Source: Paragonimus westermani
Lineage: Eukaryota; Platyhelminthes; Trematoda; Plagiorchiida; Troglotrematidae
Assembly (NCBI GenBank): GCA_008508345.1
Contig: QNGE01000132.1
Span: forward strand, 206,510 to 270,509
Direction of reading: 5' to 3'
DNA: 64,000 nt
A model generated the notes under the pieces. That model made no database searches. It saw nothing but the letters and a program-made list of their open reading frames with translations, and was not told where the DNA came from. Shown one piece after another: positions 36,000 through 49,141 of this stretch; positions within the stretch are counted from its first letter, which is position 1; every line of letters begins with the position of its first letter. A program made the position numbers and the translations under genes.

Positions 36000-38900
36000 C
36001 GGACATGGATTTGATTTGTGCTGCTGCGTGAAATATCGGGGATCAGCTTATACTCTACCGTTAAAGAGTTAACTTGGATGGGGTTTATCAGGAAAAAATA
36101 CACAGAAAACAAACGTTCATTTGTGTGCGACATATGGACAACTGCAAAACGACATATACGGCCACGGTAGAAAATCTATCACGGATAGCGTTGTACTGCG
36201 TGTTAATATCAAGTTTTATATAGGCTTACTTGAGTCAGCTCAGTCACGTTACCACCAGTAGCTAGAATTTTTGTGAGTCGTTCTGAATACCGTCACATCT
36301 CTTTTAAACACATTGAACGAACTTTAGCACCAAACAAACAAAGCTGCTCGTAGATATGTTGTGTTGGCAATCAGATACACTGAACGATCTCTTAGTGGTC
36401 TTCGAGTAACCGTCTAGCCACAGACGCTTTAGATACTTGTAATTGATCAAGTATACACAACTATTCTGCATATATGGAAGTGTTTGGAAACTGTTATTTA
36501 TTACTGTTTGTGGGAACGATAACACTGAGCTGCTAGTCCGATTGCCGTGATGGTTAGAATTCTAGGAATGACTGTATTTTCCGGAATGATCCCAGTGTGT
36601 GGTTTCCATCCTGGTTAGCCGGCCACCTAGTCAGAAAGTTTTGAGAGAGGATACATGCGAACAAAGACTACATCATGGAAGGCAACATGTGGTGAACTCC
36701 GTTTGTTTTTCTGTATAATTTTGTGACGCTTACGTAATATTGTCAAGTTAAAAAACATTTACTTAACTCGGATACTCTTTCGCGGTATCTTCGTCGTCGA
36801 ACTCACCCATGATCTTCCTTGTACATTTAAACAAATGGACAAATACCTCATGTGTCTATAACAGCTACTGATTAACTGGAATGAATTGATCGATCCTGAT
36901 GATCGTTTTTCGGATAGCAGTGTATGGATATTTTTATGGAGTATTATTATCAGCGTTTGCATCAGGAGGGGCTCATCGCCCCCATTTTACGAAGTCTCAA
37001 AAAGAATTGTGATTTAAGCATATGCACCTCGCGTGTATTTATTCACTTTGAGAACTCAAATCTGACGATTCGACCAATTTTCTTACAAGTATTCCCACTA
37101 GTGAATGCAGTGGCCTGTTTTGGCATCAGTAAGGTGTCTCTCTGTAGGCACAAATTAAATGAAGTTTAGGATAACCTCTTCGCCAGGGTCGGTAATTTAG
37201 TTGCGTGGATGGCGTTTTGAATGACAAAGAAAGTGGCAAACTGAAATGAGCAAGTTTTATAGGCTCCACCAAGTTAGAAGTAGAGATCGAGTGATTTAAA
37301 CCAAAAAGTACGCGATGAAGTTTGACCCATGTGCACATGCCACTAGAATAGTTGTGACCAATTCAAGCTTTATTCAAGACTGTCATTCACTGTGAACGTG
37401 CTGACAATTATTTGGGCTGCGGGGTTTGGCTCAAAGCACAAGCTGATCACCAACATCAGTGTAGCGAATTGAGGCTGAATTTTAGTTTATACGCAGCACT
37501 CGTTATTTTAGTACATCGGTTCAGCAAACAGGTGTTCGCAGTTTATATTTTCACCGCACAGCAATTAATAGAACAATTCGTATGTTTTATTTAAATCAGT
37601 GTAACACTGTGTGACTGCTTGCTTCAACCAAAGAACACTGTCAGACAAAAATGGCACCATTCGGTAGCTACGGTGCATGACATTAATAACATTGACCTTT
37701 AAATGGGCTAATACTATAAAGCGAAAAGTGTAGCAAAATGAACGACTAACAAAATGATGATTTGTTAATGGTGCTAATCAAACTCACGTCCACTACTAGC
37801 GGTAGTTTTGAGGTGATTCCCTGATCAAATTAATTAAACGTCGACTGCATAGATTGGTCGGAATGGCTAGTATTGCACTGACTCGGTATAGTTTCAGAAT
37901 ATAGGCAACAGACCATGTGTCCTTGGAAAAAGTGATGAACTTGGAACCGGAAAACGATAAAAGAGTCTGCAAGATGATTTCGACCGTCGTGGGTCATATT
38001 CACAGTCACAGTATGTCAAACGATTACGACTATCTGAACACCGATTTTTAAATCCTGGCAGCACATGTGAGATTCACAAAGGGTGCTTTATGTGTAATCG
38101 CTTGTTCCTTGCTGAATATAGACGTACGGCGAACACCGTTGAGTTCATATGTTTTAGATATGAACATGCGAAATGATGTTCTGATTGGAACAACTACTAC
38201 CGATCGTCATTAGCTCACTCGGTTGTGCTGTGACTGACACGGATAAACGAAGCAAAAATGCCTCAGTCTGTACAGTGCCATTAATTTTCTGTACACTTAG
38301 CTCGATAAGGATTATTGAAAATAGCCGTTCAGAAGACTTTTCCGTAGTCGATTGACATTCGGCGACAGTCTTTTGGTTAAATAGCACGGAATTTTTGCGC
38401 GTGCTCACCGTTTCCAAGCAATGATTCAATCAATACTGATCTAATAGTGAATGACCACGAGACCGCCTTTGAGCTTGTCTACATACGAATGCATACAATT
38501 CAACCAATTGTGGTTAAGTAGCAAACCGGCACACGTGCGAACATATCAGATGCAAAAGAATCACGGATTGTATTTGGTATGGACATTTGTGTCAGTCATC
38601 TCAAATGTTATGTTGTATCGTGCAATGCAAGCCTGTTGCGAAACAGACGTTTGGGAAACTAGCGGAGAGTGACTAAACCGATTGCCAAGTAGTAGAGTTC
38701 TTGAAAATTAATTTTATGCCGAACCGGAAATCAACAAATATATATTGAAAACAATGGGAAAACACTCTAAATATACTTGACACACTATTGCATTTGACTT
38801 CGATCGCGTGGTGTGTTTGTCACCTGGAAACAGTTAAACAGAGCTCAGCTGGTTGGTTAGATCATTCGACAGGTTATCTGTCAGTTAAGATTTTCGGCCC

Positions 38901-39585
38901 AACCCTGAGAGCGGTCATTATGGTTGATGGTGTGCAGTTCGTGGAAGAAGGTTAGTTTTCCTCAAGGCTAGTTGAGAAATGGACGGTGGGCTCTTACGTC
39001 ATAACATTCATTTATTACCCTATTTCATAGGCTGTTGACATTTATGCTAGAACTGCGTCGATGGAACATGATGATTCGTTTGTACTTCATGCCAAATCTA
39101 TGTTTCTGTGAATAGCTTAGTGTGCTTATCAAGTTGATTGGCTGAATGTATACAATCTAAGCTACTTATGAACTTCTGGGATACCGTGACAAAGTGCTTG
39201 TACGAAGTTGACCACGGCTTTCATAAAATTGAAGAAATAGACAGGGGGGAATTGGCGAACCTAGTGAATGGATCTACCAGATAATTCGAAATATGTGTAT
39301 GCTGAAGATCAGTGAATAAATCAATAAATAATGAGAACAGTTTTTGTTTTCCATCATAATAGTCGTTTGTTCTTTTGCTCAAATCTGACCATGTAGGATG
39401 TTCGTACACACATGCATACACGCAAAAGTGCATGTCACTTCTAGGAGTTTGTGCATTTGACTACAATAGTTGTTACTTATTCGATAACGATGTAATTTAG
39501 GCTGTACCGCTTACGACTTCAGTAAAACTTGGCTAAGAGGGCAGAGATACCTATAAACAAAGATTGGTCTTTTGTGGTATTTCAG
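36000..39585. other. No gene seen
   Basis: Short open segments at 36924-37169 and 38451-38672 (plus) are of chance length. Around 36925-37015 all three plus frames happen to be open and hydrophobic, which I take as chance. No repeats. Confidence 0.3.
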
Positions 39586-39856
39586 AAACTCTATGTGTCC
39601 GACGGTAAAAATATACCGGAAGTCCACTATTAATGTATTGGTAGATGTTATTCTTAAGAGAAGTGGACTCGGTGAAACTCGACTAAGAATTCTACACCAT
39701 GAACAGTCTATGCAGAGATTTCATGATAATAACTTATCGGACACCAATTTAGAATTCTTATGTCGAACACAATGGAAAGCACAGTACAACGCGAGGGTTT
39801 TGAGAGAAAGTGTGGTGATACATCCATTATTTACCTGGAAAATTGAGGCTGACTGA
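39586..39856 (+). CDS. Candidate exon, unknown protein
   Basis: The acceptor TCTTTTGTGGTATTTCAG is strong. The frame entered in phase 2 stays open for 89 codons to TGA at 39856, reading NSMCPTVKIYRKSTINVLVD then a charged part RLRILHHEQSMQRFHDNN. It may be a terminal exon, or splice at GG|GTTTTG near 39799. No AATAAA lies close by. No domain is recognised. Confidence 0.28.
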
Positions 39857-41944
39857 ATTTTAGCACGTTTCCTGAAATGAGAGATGAGTTACCACCATCA
39901 AATGCACACGTTGTTTTGCACTGAATATTTGGAGCTATTAAAAGCTTACTGTCAAGCTGTTTAAACCTTCTGACGAACCGTCAAACCTGACCGTAAGCCG
40001 TGCGCACGAGAAATAGACTAAACAGTATATAAGTCCAGCCGATATATTATGGTCAACGCTTAGTGTCATAGTAACAAGCTTAAGATCAATACATATCAGC
40101 TTGCGAACCAAATCAACCGGCGATACCAATCCAGTGAGCTCCCATTTGATCAACTCTGGTTTAGGGCAAGGTTGCAACGAATTCCATTGGATAGTTGCAC
40201 AGTTTAGGTCAGTTCCCAGCATAACCAAATTACAACGAAATCAATCAAACAATCGCCATATAATTTTTTTTGGAATACTTATAAACATGCCCCAAACAAT
40301 GTAATCGGAATTCAGTAATTCATTTTAAATTAACTTGTGTGTTATACCAGTGCATAGAGGTCGAGCAAATGGGTGATGTGTTGGTGTCACATCTCTAATA
40401 TTGATCATTCAACATGGACTGTGGCGACCGACCCCGATTATCATTAAGCTCCTTAGGTGAGTAGAGCGTTGACGTTCAATAATCAAGTAGACCGGAGGAA
40501 AATAACCTTCAGAAGAACGAATGAATTACGCTCTATATATTGCGACAACTGACTAAGTGACATTCAGTAAATCATGAAGTTGCGAACACTGAACGGTCCA
40601 CGTGTAACACGAAACAGGTTCACAGTCATACACCTAGAATGGACTGGTATGTGAAAAATTCGGAAATCAAACGGTTCTTAACATGAGACCAATCTCTTTT
40701 GAAGCTTCACTGAGTTATAAACCTAACTGTTTCTCTAACAGATTTCGGTTAGCACAGAGAGTCGCTCATGAAACGAATGCCTGAAACGTACTGTGTGTGT
40801 ACACTTTGGGTTTTTGCACCGCCGATGAATCTAAATACTACTGATTATGTATCGAGTAGAACAATATTCGCCTTTTGAAAATACTTCGGTCCTACACCAA
40901 TTAGCTATTTCTGAATCTGCTCGCCTAGTTGAGTATTTATAAGTTATGTTAAGCGTCACGCAAGAAGCAAAACACTTATCATGATGAGCTGTTTATAATA
41001 TAAAATATAATGTTGATTTACATTTCAGTGTATCTTTGAAGTATTAAAAGCGGTACACTGTTGACTCGACTTGTCCTATGCTGCCGATCGATACGGCCGG
41101 CGTCCAACTACTATTGCACAAGTGTAGACAATTTTCATGATTTATTAAACGGTCCGTCAGAAAAAAATAACGTGCCTCACATAAGTTTGTCGGTCGCGCG
41201 TCCGATCATAAATTATTAAGTGGAAGTAACTATCCGGAACACAGTCCTGGGAATCATGGAGAGTCTGTCGTTTTTATGTGCAATTAGAACACAGGAAAAC
41301 TCGTTTCGGTACGATAACCAGCTTCAGTTTGATGTGACACACAAAGTTAGGCTGTGTTTTGAGTGGCACGGATAACACTGTGCAGAATAAATAAACCCGT
41401 ATAAGCAGCTGTCTAACATTACGCAGTTACCAGTCAGAGCGTACTGTGTACTGTAGACCCTGTTTAACTGAATAGTATGGCAAAGTATAAATGTGTAACC
41501 GTCTGCCAGTTGAAGTCACCGCAGCATCAACGTAACGTCTGTATCCCGTACGTTCAACACTAGATCGCCGACCGCCTCCTTCAGTATGATGACGGTTTCT
41601 TTTTGATTCAGCGATTGCATATATTGGAGTATTCTGCGCTGAGGGTCACATGCAGACAAGTCGACGTACGCACTCAAAGTTGTTTCATATTGAACGCTCA
41701 CTCTGTTCATAGGGGTTCTATTCGCCTCTGATCTACTGATGATAACCGGGGTTTTTCAATTCCGAGGTCATATTGTTAGTTGATTGAATGTACTGTTAGC
41801 GTTTATCTCATCTGATATCATTTCGTTGAGTACAGAAGTAGACTATACCCCTGGTTCTAGTTAGGACGTGGTTTTAAGAATTGTCTGTTAGAACACGGAA
41901 CACTGGGTTCCCCTTTAGCAACCTTACCGGATAGGTCACAGCAT
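39857..41944. other. No gene seen
   Basis: Opposing open segments over 39938-40304 on both strands are shadows of one another, and I cannot support either. No repeats noted. Confidence 0.3.
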
Positions 41945-42260
41945 GTTTATATTTTGTGTATTCATTAGTCGCATACATAAAACATGCGGGTTATATACGA
42001 AAGAAAATTAGAGGTACAAAGGGTTCACCTTTTTGTATATTCTTATATGGATATATATATATATTCTTACCACGTACCGTATAATCAACAACACGGGTTG
42101 CATCAACCAGTTTGGTGCACATAGAGCCGACTGGTTTTGGAGCGTAGATTTGTTCGTGCCTGAAAGCCTCCTCATCAGAGTTTATGTATAAATGCACGCA
42201 CAACCATGCTGAGAATAGGGCTATACGTACAGGTCGCATCACTCAGTGTTAGTTATTTCT
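41945..42260 (-). mobile_element. Penelope-like element, inverted 3' fragment (copy 6)
   Basis: The reverse complement reads EEAFRHEQIYAPKPVGSMC then TKLVDATRVV, a decayed PLE C-terminus (compare EAIxIRxxxPxLCxQK). It is followed by a tail in which CTCTAATT, ATATATAAC and a GCATGTTTTATGTATGCGAC stretch line up with copies 3 and 5. The shared motif is GTCGCATACATAAAA at 41968-41982 in plus-strand reading. A (TA)n run (about 42048-42064) has expanded inside the tail. Only the last part of the element is present. Confidence 0.65.
42048..42064. repeat. (TA)n run inside PLE tail
   Basis: Alternating TA within the 3' tail of PLE copy 6. The corresponding part of copy 5 has a shorter TATATA, so this is a local expansion. 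Confidence 0.75.
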
Positions 42261-45200
42261 GCTCATTAACACTCTATGTCGTGAAAACCTGTCCAACAAC
42301 ACAAGGCGACCGACGCGACTCACCCCATAATTCAGCTGGAGAATAGGATACTTACTGTAGTGTTTGTTGTGTGCACAGTAATCTGTCAATTGATTACTAC
42401 GTTGAACAGATTCTAGGAGTTTGTTTCATATAAATTTCCTCTTCTAGATATATAATGAAAACGGTATCGTCGTGCCCTTCGAAAACAAGTTATCCCGGTT
42501 TAGGACAGAAACAGTGACATGTAATTCAACCGGAAAGAGGTTGGATGAATTTGGTGTTCAGTTAATTGTCACAGTAGGTCATGCTATGTAATGCAATACG
42601 ACTATCTGCATATTACACACGAAACCAAGTGGAATACCACTCAGTGTCCTCATTTTGCATTCAACCAATGAACGAAGTCATTCGCATGGGCAGTTAACGG
42701 CACATTAGGGCTGCTGAGCTTATAATAATGGCGAAAGGAGAAGTACAAATCACACGAATGAAATTCGGTAATAACTAGAGGCATCGACAATGGTTAGGGA
42801 AAGTATTCTACGCCAAAGAACATTATAGCGTGGATAAATTTGGTAAAACAAACAATCTGCGATTCCGTGTGATACAATCAACATCTCTAGGAGGAAAACC
42901 ACCAAGAGTGACGTAGAGTAGAAGATTGGTGGATTCACCAGGACGAACTCTATACGTTGAAGTAGTTACGCACTGATGACGCCACCTCGTTCGGTGATGA
43001 AACTTTCGCGCCCTGATTGGCAATCTTGGCAACCTTCCCAATAAATAACCCTCCGGCCTGAGCTGTGAACACCACCATCACTTTTGTCCAGCTATCAGAA
43101 ACAAACACTCAATGTTTTTTGCTTTGAATGTTGCGGATCGAAAACCAACCCGTCTAAAGTTACCAATACCCACTTCCCTTTCCGGGTTTTCATCGGTTGC
43201 TCAGATAAAACTACTGAACTGATGTAAAGTGAAAATAACTGAGAGCTGATCGCATCTGTCGCATTCTTATCCAAGTAATTCCTTTCAAAAGAAGCAATAT
43301 ACGCGAGTTTCGCTTCTAATTGATTACGTTAGTAGTTCTTATCTTTGCCACGCCCCGGACCGGACGTCTGACCAGACTTTCGTGAAGCAAGCTTGCTGAA
43401 AACCGCGTAATAGATTTTGAAGTAAGCGCGACTAAATTGGAATATGCAAACGCCCATCCACATTTGTTTGTCAGTAATGCTGTGAGTGCCTGATTGTGTG
43501 TGAAAGAGACGTACTAGGTGTCCTGTCAGTCACTGCATAAAATGTACGGTCCGAAGGTTTCTGTAATTGGAACTTAGAAACAAGTCAGTGCTCGGAGTTT
43601 TAGTGCCAGCCGTGACAAAGATATGCCGTAAAGGCTAACTAAGACGAGAAAACAGAAGTACGGTGCTTCTCTTCTAAAGCGACTGACCAAATGATCAGTG
43701 GGAATACAGGGTCTGTGAGCACTTGTGTGTTGAGCCATTTTTATATGAATCAGAATATGCAACTACTTCCATGACGAGTTTGACAGAGAAGATCATTAGC
43801 CCATAACCGGTATACGACTCACATATAGTATGGTTTAGAATCATCAATCGCGCAAACTCTCGTCACATTGTTGTACGACGTGGTTGCACTAACATGTCAC
43901 TTTTGTACGCATTAAGCAGACAATGCATGTAGTATTCTTTCAGCATATAGATCGTTCCCTTTAGACCTTGGTTGCATCAGTATTCTGGAAGATAACTATA
44001 TAGGTGACATACAGCTGCTACAGAATCGGTTTTTAAAACTGTACGCATAGCATACGAATCGTCTGGGAAGCTCGTTCCAATGAATTAACCTCTCTGCTAT
44101 GAGGGGGTTCCAAAAGAAACTTCATGAAACGTTTAAAAGTCAGTTTTTGAAAAGCATCCCCTGCGACAACGATTAATACATCGCGGGTCTAGTTTCATCA
44201 TACGTGATTTACATGACTGATGGATTGTGTAGATACCTGGCCTGTGTGTGACGAAGGCACAGCTTGGCAACCGGTGGTTGGGAAGTGGTGAGTGGTGGTC
44301 GCTTTTCCGGGCTCTACCGGTGAAAAAGGTTTGAATACAATATTATCCGATGATCAGTCAAGTTGTGGCTGGCTGATACTGCCTAAACCCTTCATTCCCA
44401 AACAATGTAATAACAGCGGAACTGATATAACCAAGTTGGCTCCTTCCGGAAATTTTGAAAAGGAGATCCAACTGCTTGTTAACTTCAGTAGGATTGATCA
44501 ATCTAACCATTACCAGGAGTTCCGGGTCTGTGTGTCACTGGGATGCTGAACAGTTTCCGCACTCTTCATGTAAGAGGAATTGTTTAAAGCAAGTGAGCAC
44601 CTCGGTTGCTAGTATCTACGTTTTCACAGCGAATCAAGACTAAGTTAATTCAACCGTGGTGTGATAATCGAAGCGCTTCAGACGAATCTGAACGCATTGT
44701 TGCATGAACAAAAACACCTCCAATAACCATGTAATACGTTACTTGGTTCCGTTTTTCTCAACCGAAATTGTGTGCTCTTATTTTCACTCATAATCATAAT
44801 GTCACCATTCACTGTACGTCTGTGAGTAGTCTAGGTGAATACAGGGCGAACAAGTACGAGTTGACGACACTGCCAGTTGTATCCGACACGCGCGTCGCTA
44901 CGTTGATCGACTGAGGTATTTCATCCCACCCCATCACCGGCACACCCACTAAAGAAAGATCTAGAAACACTATTGAACATGAACGTGGGGGGAGGCAGGT
45001 GATGTGATAAGATATCGTGTACCATTGAGTTCAACACAATCGTCGACGGATGAGTACAAACACATGATTGGGTGAACTTGTAAGGTCAACACCAAACTGG
45101 TGCATTGTACGGGTTGGGAGGGAAAAGCCTAGGCGGTTCCCCATAGTAATGTGCGTGACGGATACACGTCGAGTGCATAGCCTTAGGTATGTGAACGAAC

Positions 45201-48200
45201 GTTCTCTGAGTACGGGTAGGTTAATCAGTGTCTTCGGTTAAAGAACCACTTGCAACAACCAAAAGTATCAAACTCACGAAATTTGATCAGAACCGTACGA
45301 AATATTAAGGACCTAGCAACAAGGTCTAGATAGCAACCTTCTCTAAACCGACCGTCCAACATCATCGTAAGGTCAAAGATAACCCGAAAACAATACGGCT
45401 TTTTATAGCGTCAAGAAAGTAATCAACCTTAAGCATAAGTTGTTGGAGAGTGGCAGTGACACAATTTTTATTGCAATGCGCTTTCTTCCATCTTAACTTA
45501 CGTTTACCGATAAGTTACCTGGGATTTGGTTGATTTTATGTTGAACACCACTCAAAATTGATCACACTCAGCGCATTTTCATTTTATTATGCCAGTCCCT
45601 TTCTGAAGAAAACAGTATAAACTTTCGCCCTCGTTAGAGCTCGTCAGTAGTACATGACCTTGCCACAGCCAACGCTAGAATTCAGGCCAACCTTTTATGT
45701 GGAAACCGTGTTGACCAGTCTACGACTGACCTTACATTAAACAGGATCGAATTAGCATACCTGAACACGTATCCACATTAGCATTTGAGTTGTGCTCAGG
45801 TTGCATGATCGTATTGATAAGCGATCGAGCTACTGTCTGTTAACTCTATTCGATAGTTAGGCGACTAGGACTTTCGAGACAGGGCGAAATCTCCGATCTC
45901 ATTAAACTAGCCAGGCAACATTTCAGCATACTGGGGATTTGGTTCGTTTCTGCTTAGACATCTATCATCCTAAATTGCAGATTTTGCATTTATATAAACT
46001 TGCGGGCAAATATCTTTCAAAAAGATGTGCCAGACTCGAGTTTTGCACTTGCTGGAGTTCGTCAATAGTTCGTATCCTCGCTACGGAGTTCAGATTGTGC
46101 ATGTGACAAAGATATGCACTACTGACAAACCCTAACTTGAACAAACTCTAATTGATTACTTCTTTTCGAAACAGGCTGATAGGAAACTCTATCCGCAAGC
46201 GAAGGCTGCGATTCAAGACAAGTGATGGCAAACTTGATACTTATGTTTTTGAGAGTTTGCTTTACATCCATGTCACAAACATGACTATAAAAGCTGCCAG
46301 TGATTTGCACTCAAGTTAAGTTTGTTTTTCTTACAGGTAAACGTTAGATCTGCAGACAGTGGTGGAAGCTGAGGTGCTTTCAATGCCTATAATGCCAAAG
46401 TTTGGATGAGTGTTGTTTACACACAGATTTCCAAAGAATTCGATAACAGGCAGTCAGCTGTCATCTCTGTGCACATTTCCGAAATCAAGCACAATGTTGG
46501 AATTTTAATTTGGCCTTTGTGCTTGAAAGTAGTACTATGAAGTTGACGCTTGAGTTTTGAGTACTGTGCCCTGGTTTTGTCTCATAACCAGGGGGGGAAG
46601 GTGTTTGCACTTTGTGATACTCGTTAGTATGAGCAACTATAAAGTAGGTGTACAAGTCACGTGTAAAACGTTTTATGCACAGTAGCAGCGGCTTCCAAAT
46701 TTTAGCCAATATCATTTCTTAACAATTTTTCAGGTATCGTCTGCATCGATAAAGTGGGTATTCTTGCGTTTTGATGTTACCACTCAGGTGGAGTTTACGG
46801 TGTTGCACTAAGAGTTTTTCAGTGCGCAAGGGACGATGTCAACCTTTCATACGTTGCTAACCAGACACCGCATTGCTTCTGATTGACGGTTAGCGCAAAC
46901 ATTTTAGTACCCACTCGGTTAGGCAGAATTCTGGTCTGGACCATGTCGGTGTTGGTTGTTTGGATACTATGACTAAAGCTGCTAGGCGAATGACAGCATC
47001 TCCTTCTAACACACAGGTGCACGGTGACAACACACCTGAAATCCTACAGAATATGTCAGTTGGGCTATTGTAAGATTCGGGTGCGATCCTTCGCTTTCGA
47101 CAAGATCCGTTAAATATCGTTCTTCAAAAACGATGGAATGCTTACTGCATTTTTATCAGGCACGAGATGAGTTGATGTGCACATTTCGGGGACTACCGTG
47201 TTAAATTGAACAAACCTGACAGTTATAAAATGTCCAGACTAATTACTAAAAAGAAAGCTTGCACAAAGCACTCGTGATTCTATCTGTCTACATCCACGCA
47301 AACCAGCAGATATGTGCCAACAAGACCACCATAGTGCTTGCAATCTGCTAACCGACTGAGCAGTGCTGCAGAACCTTTTGTAATGCAGGCGGTTTGCATA
47401 GATTTTTATAGGCTGTGTTTGTCAGAAGCAAAAACCACAACCACATACTGAGTTAAACTGATAACAGAGATCAATGAATTGTTTGCTTAAATCTCCAAGT
47501 AGTTCTTTATTTACACAGGGGCACATATCTGGCTCCTTTGTATATCTCGCAGTGTGAGACAAATTCTTTTTGCCACCGAATCGTCTGGACCACCTCACGA
47601 GGGAGTAATTGGTTTCAAACTTACGGTCTTAAACTGAGTCCTCACTTGCTTGCGATGCTCGAGAACAGATGTGAATCAAAATCATGATTGAGGTCAGAGA
47701 TTGTTGGATATATGCATGTTGTCACATGAGGTCTCAGCTTTCACCACAATGCTATATAGCAATGGGATTTTTAAATGTTGATTCGCAACTTTCCCTTTAC
47801 TAGATCGATAGTTGTGTTTTATCCGACCGTGTCCGTCATATGTACGAAGCGTTCTTCACGCACATTGCGCTGAAGAGATTTCAATAATCAAATCTACGTA
47901 TCTCATTATATAGTGGAGGGGATATCCGTTCAGAGTAGTTTGTCACATTTACATCTGAGAATGTCTGCTGCAATAGAGACGTACGTTGCACCACTCGGGA
48001 TTTCAACATCACATACGAAAAGGGTGCTGACCGGGAGAGAGCAGGCGAGTAGTATGGAATGAAGTATGCTTATCGTCACTTGACCGGATCACAGATACGT
48101 TAAGTGAGATTCACATACATGGCTACACATATCCACAGAAAGTCGTGGGCAAATACAAGCGTCCATTTTCAGTCCAGGTCCGTCGTCCAGATCGATGTAT

Positions 48201-48965
48201 CAAAATGCCATAAGGATTACGTCGAGAAATTTGGCCTAGGTGGGCGAAATGTAGCTAGCTGAGGTTACTGAAGTTGCTCGTTTCTTCATTGCAAGTAGAC
48301 AACTTCACAAGTTTGTTGTCCTTCAGTGAGGAGTGATGGATGAATGCTCTGTGCTACTGGGCACAATGAATCATTGTGGATTTGCCAAGGTCACTCATAC
48401 GCAGCACTCTTCCTAACGGCCTGAATGAGAAGCAGTTTCAGAAGTCAGTTGTGGACAAATCAGGCACAGACTGGAAAGCAGATTTGACAGTAAAAGTGTT
48501 TTAGGACGATAGATGAAAACGGGGCACTGCTGAAGTAGTCTAACCAACGGTTTCAGTTCAGCAGGGACAGTTAACCTCGTGAGGTGAATGTAATACCAAC
48601 AGACATGGCCTATGCAAATACCGCTTGTTTAAACTGTCACAATCACGGGTACACATGGCTAGATTCAGAGCACTATTGGTATCCCTGTGATGGCTTCATT
48701 TCACCTACGCCGAATTAGCTTATCCAGAATTATGAGGTTTTGTTCCGTTGGTACACGACGAGTGTAAAAAGGCACACGTTTTAAGGCAATGTATTGCTGT
48801 TGAAGTATCTCGCTTGAATTCCCTCATGAATTCCCGCTTCTAATGCTTGATATCCATGCAAGTGTACATCATATCGATACAGGGCGTGGTCTCAGTTCAA
48901 AGTTAGTTTTAGTGTGAATAGCGGACCTTCCATTTGTTTTGTACATACGTTTGTATGCCTTTCAG
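42261..48965. other. Long stretch, one weak exon candidate
   Basis: The plus-strand segment 44293-44486 reads ILPKPFIPKQCNNSGTDI and could be a phase 1-1 exon ending CTTCA|GTAGGA, but its acceptor is poor. A GATGACGCC...GGTGATGAAAC stretch at about 42973-42998 looks a little like a hammerhead core but does not fold (see rejected). Between 44.6 and 48.9 kb I see nothing. Confidence 0.3.
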
Positions 48966-49141
48966 GCCCAAGTCCAGCCAAGATGTATCCGAAATCAGTC
49001 AGTATGGCCAACATGAGAACACAGAAAATACAACACTCAGACACAAGAAACGGAGACAAACAATTGAGCGTTAATGTGTTAGACAGACAGGTATCGAAAC
49101 AACGGCACCGTCAGCAGTACATTCGCAACAAGAAAAAGCAG
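48966..49141 (+). CDS. Candidate 176-base exon, basic Q/K/R-rich protein
   Basis: Acceptor TGTATGCCTTTCAG, donor AAGCAG|GTGGGT, phase 1 to 0 (2 + 58 codons). It reads PSPAKMYPKSVSMANMRT, then a basic, glutamine-rich end SKQRHRQQYIRNKKKQ that could be a nuclear-localisation-like patch. A second GT donor (ACAG|GTATCG) lies inside at 49091. No domain is recognised. It joins in phase to 51833-52320. Confidence 0.38.

Noticed and set aside
36925..37020. Hydrophobic readings in all three plus frames
   Set aside because: When all frames are open and hydrophobic, base composition is the simplest reason.
42973..42998. Possible hammerhead ribozyme core (CTGATGA ... GAAAC), of interest because some PLEs carry one
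   Set aside because: The CACC/GGTG pairing does not abut the CTGATGA and GAAA parts, and I see no helix III with a cleavage triplet. It is also about 700 bases from the nearest PLE tail.
42740..43060. Possible 3' UTR of another LINE
   Set aside because: I had only an impression of repeat-like text and could not align it to any other part of the window.
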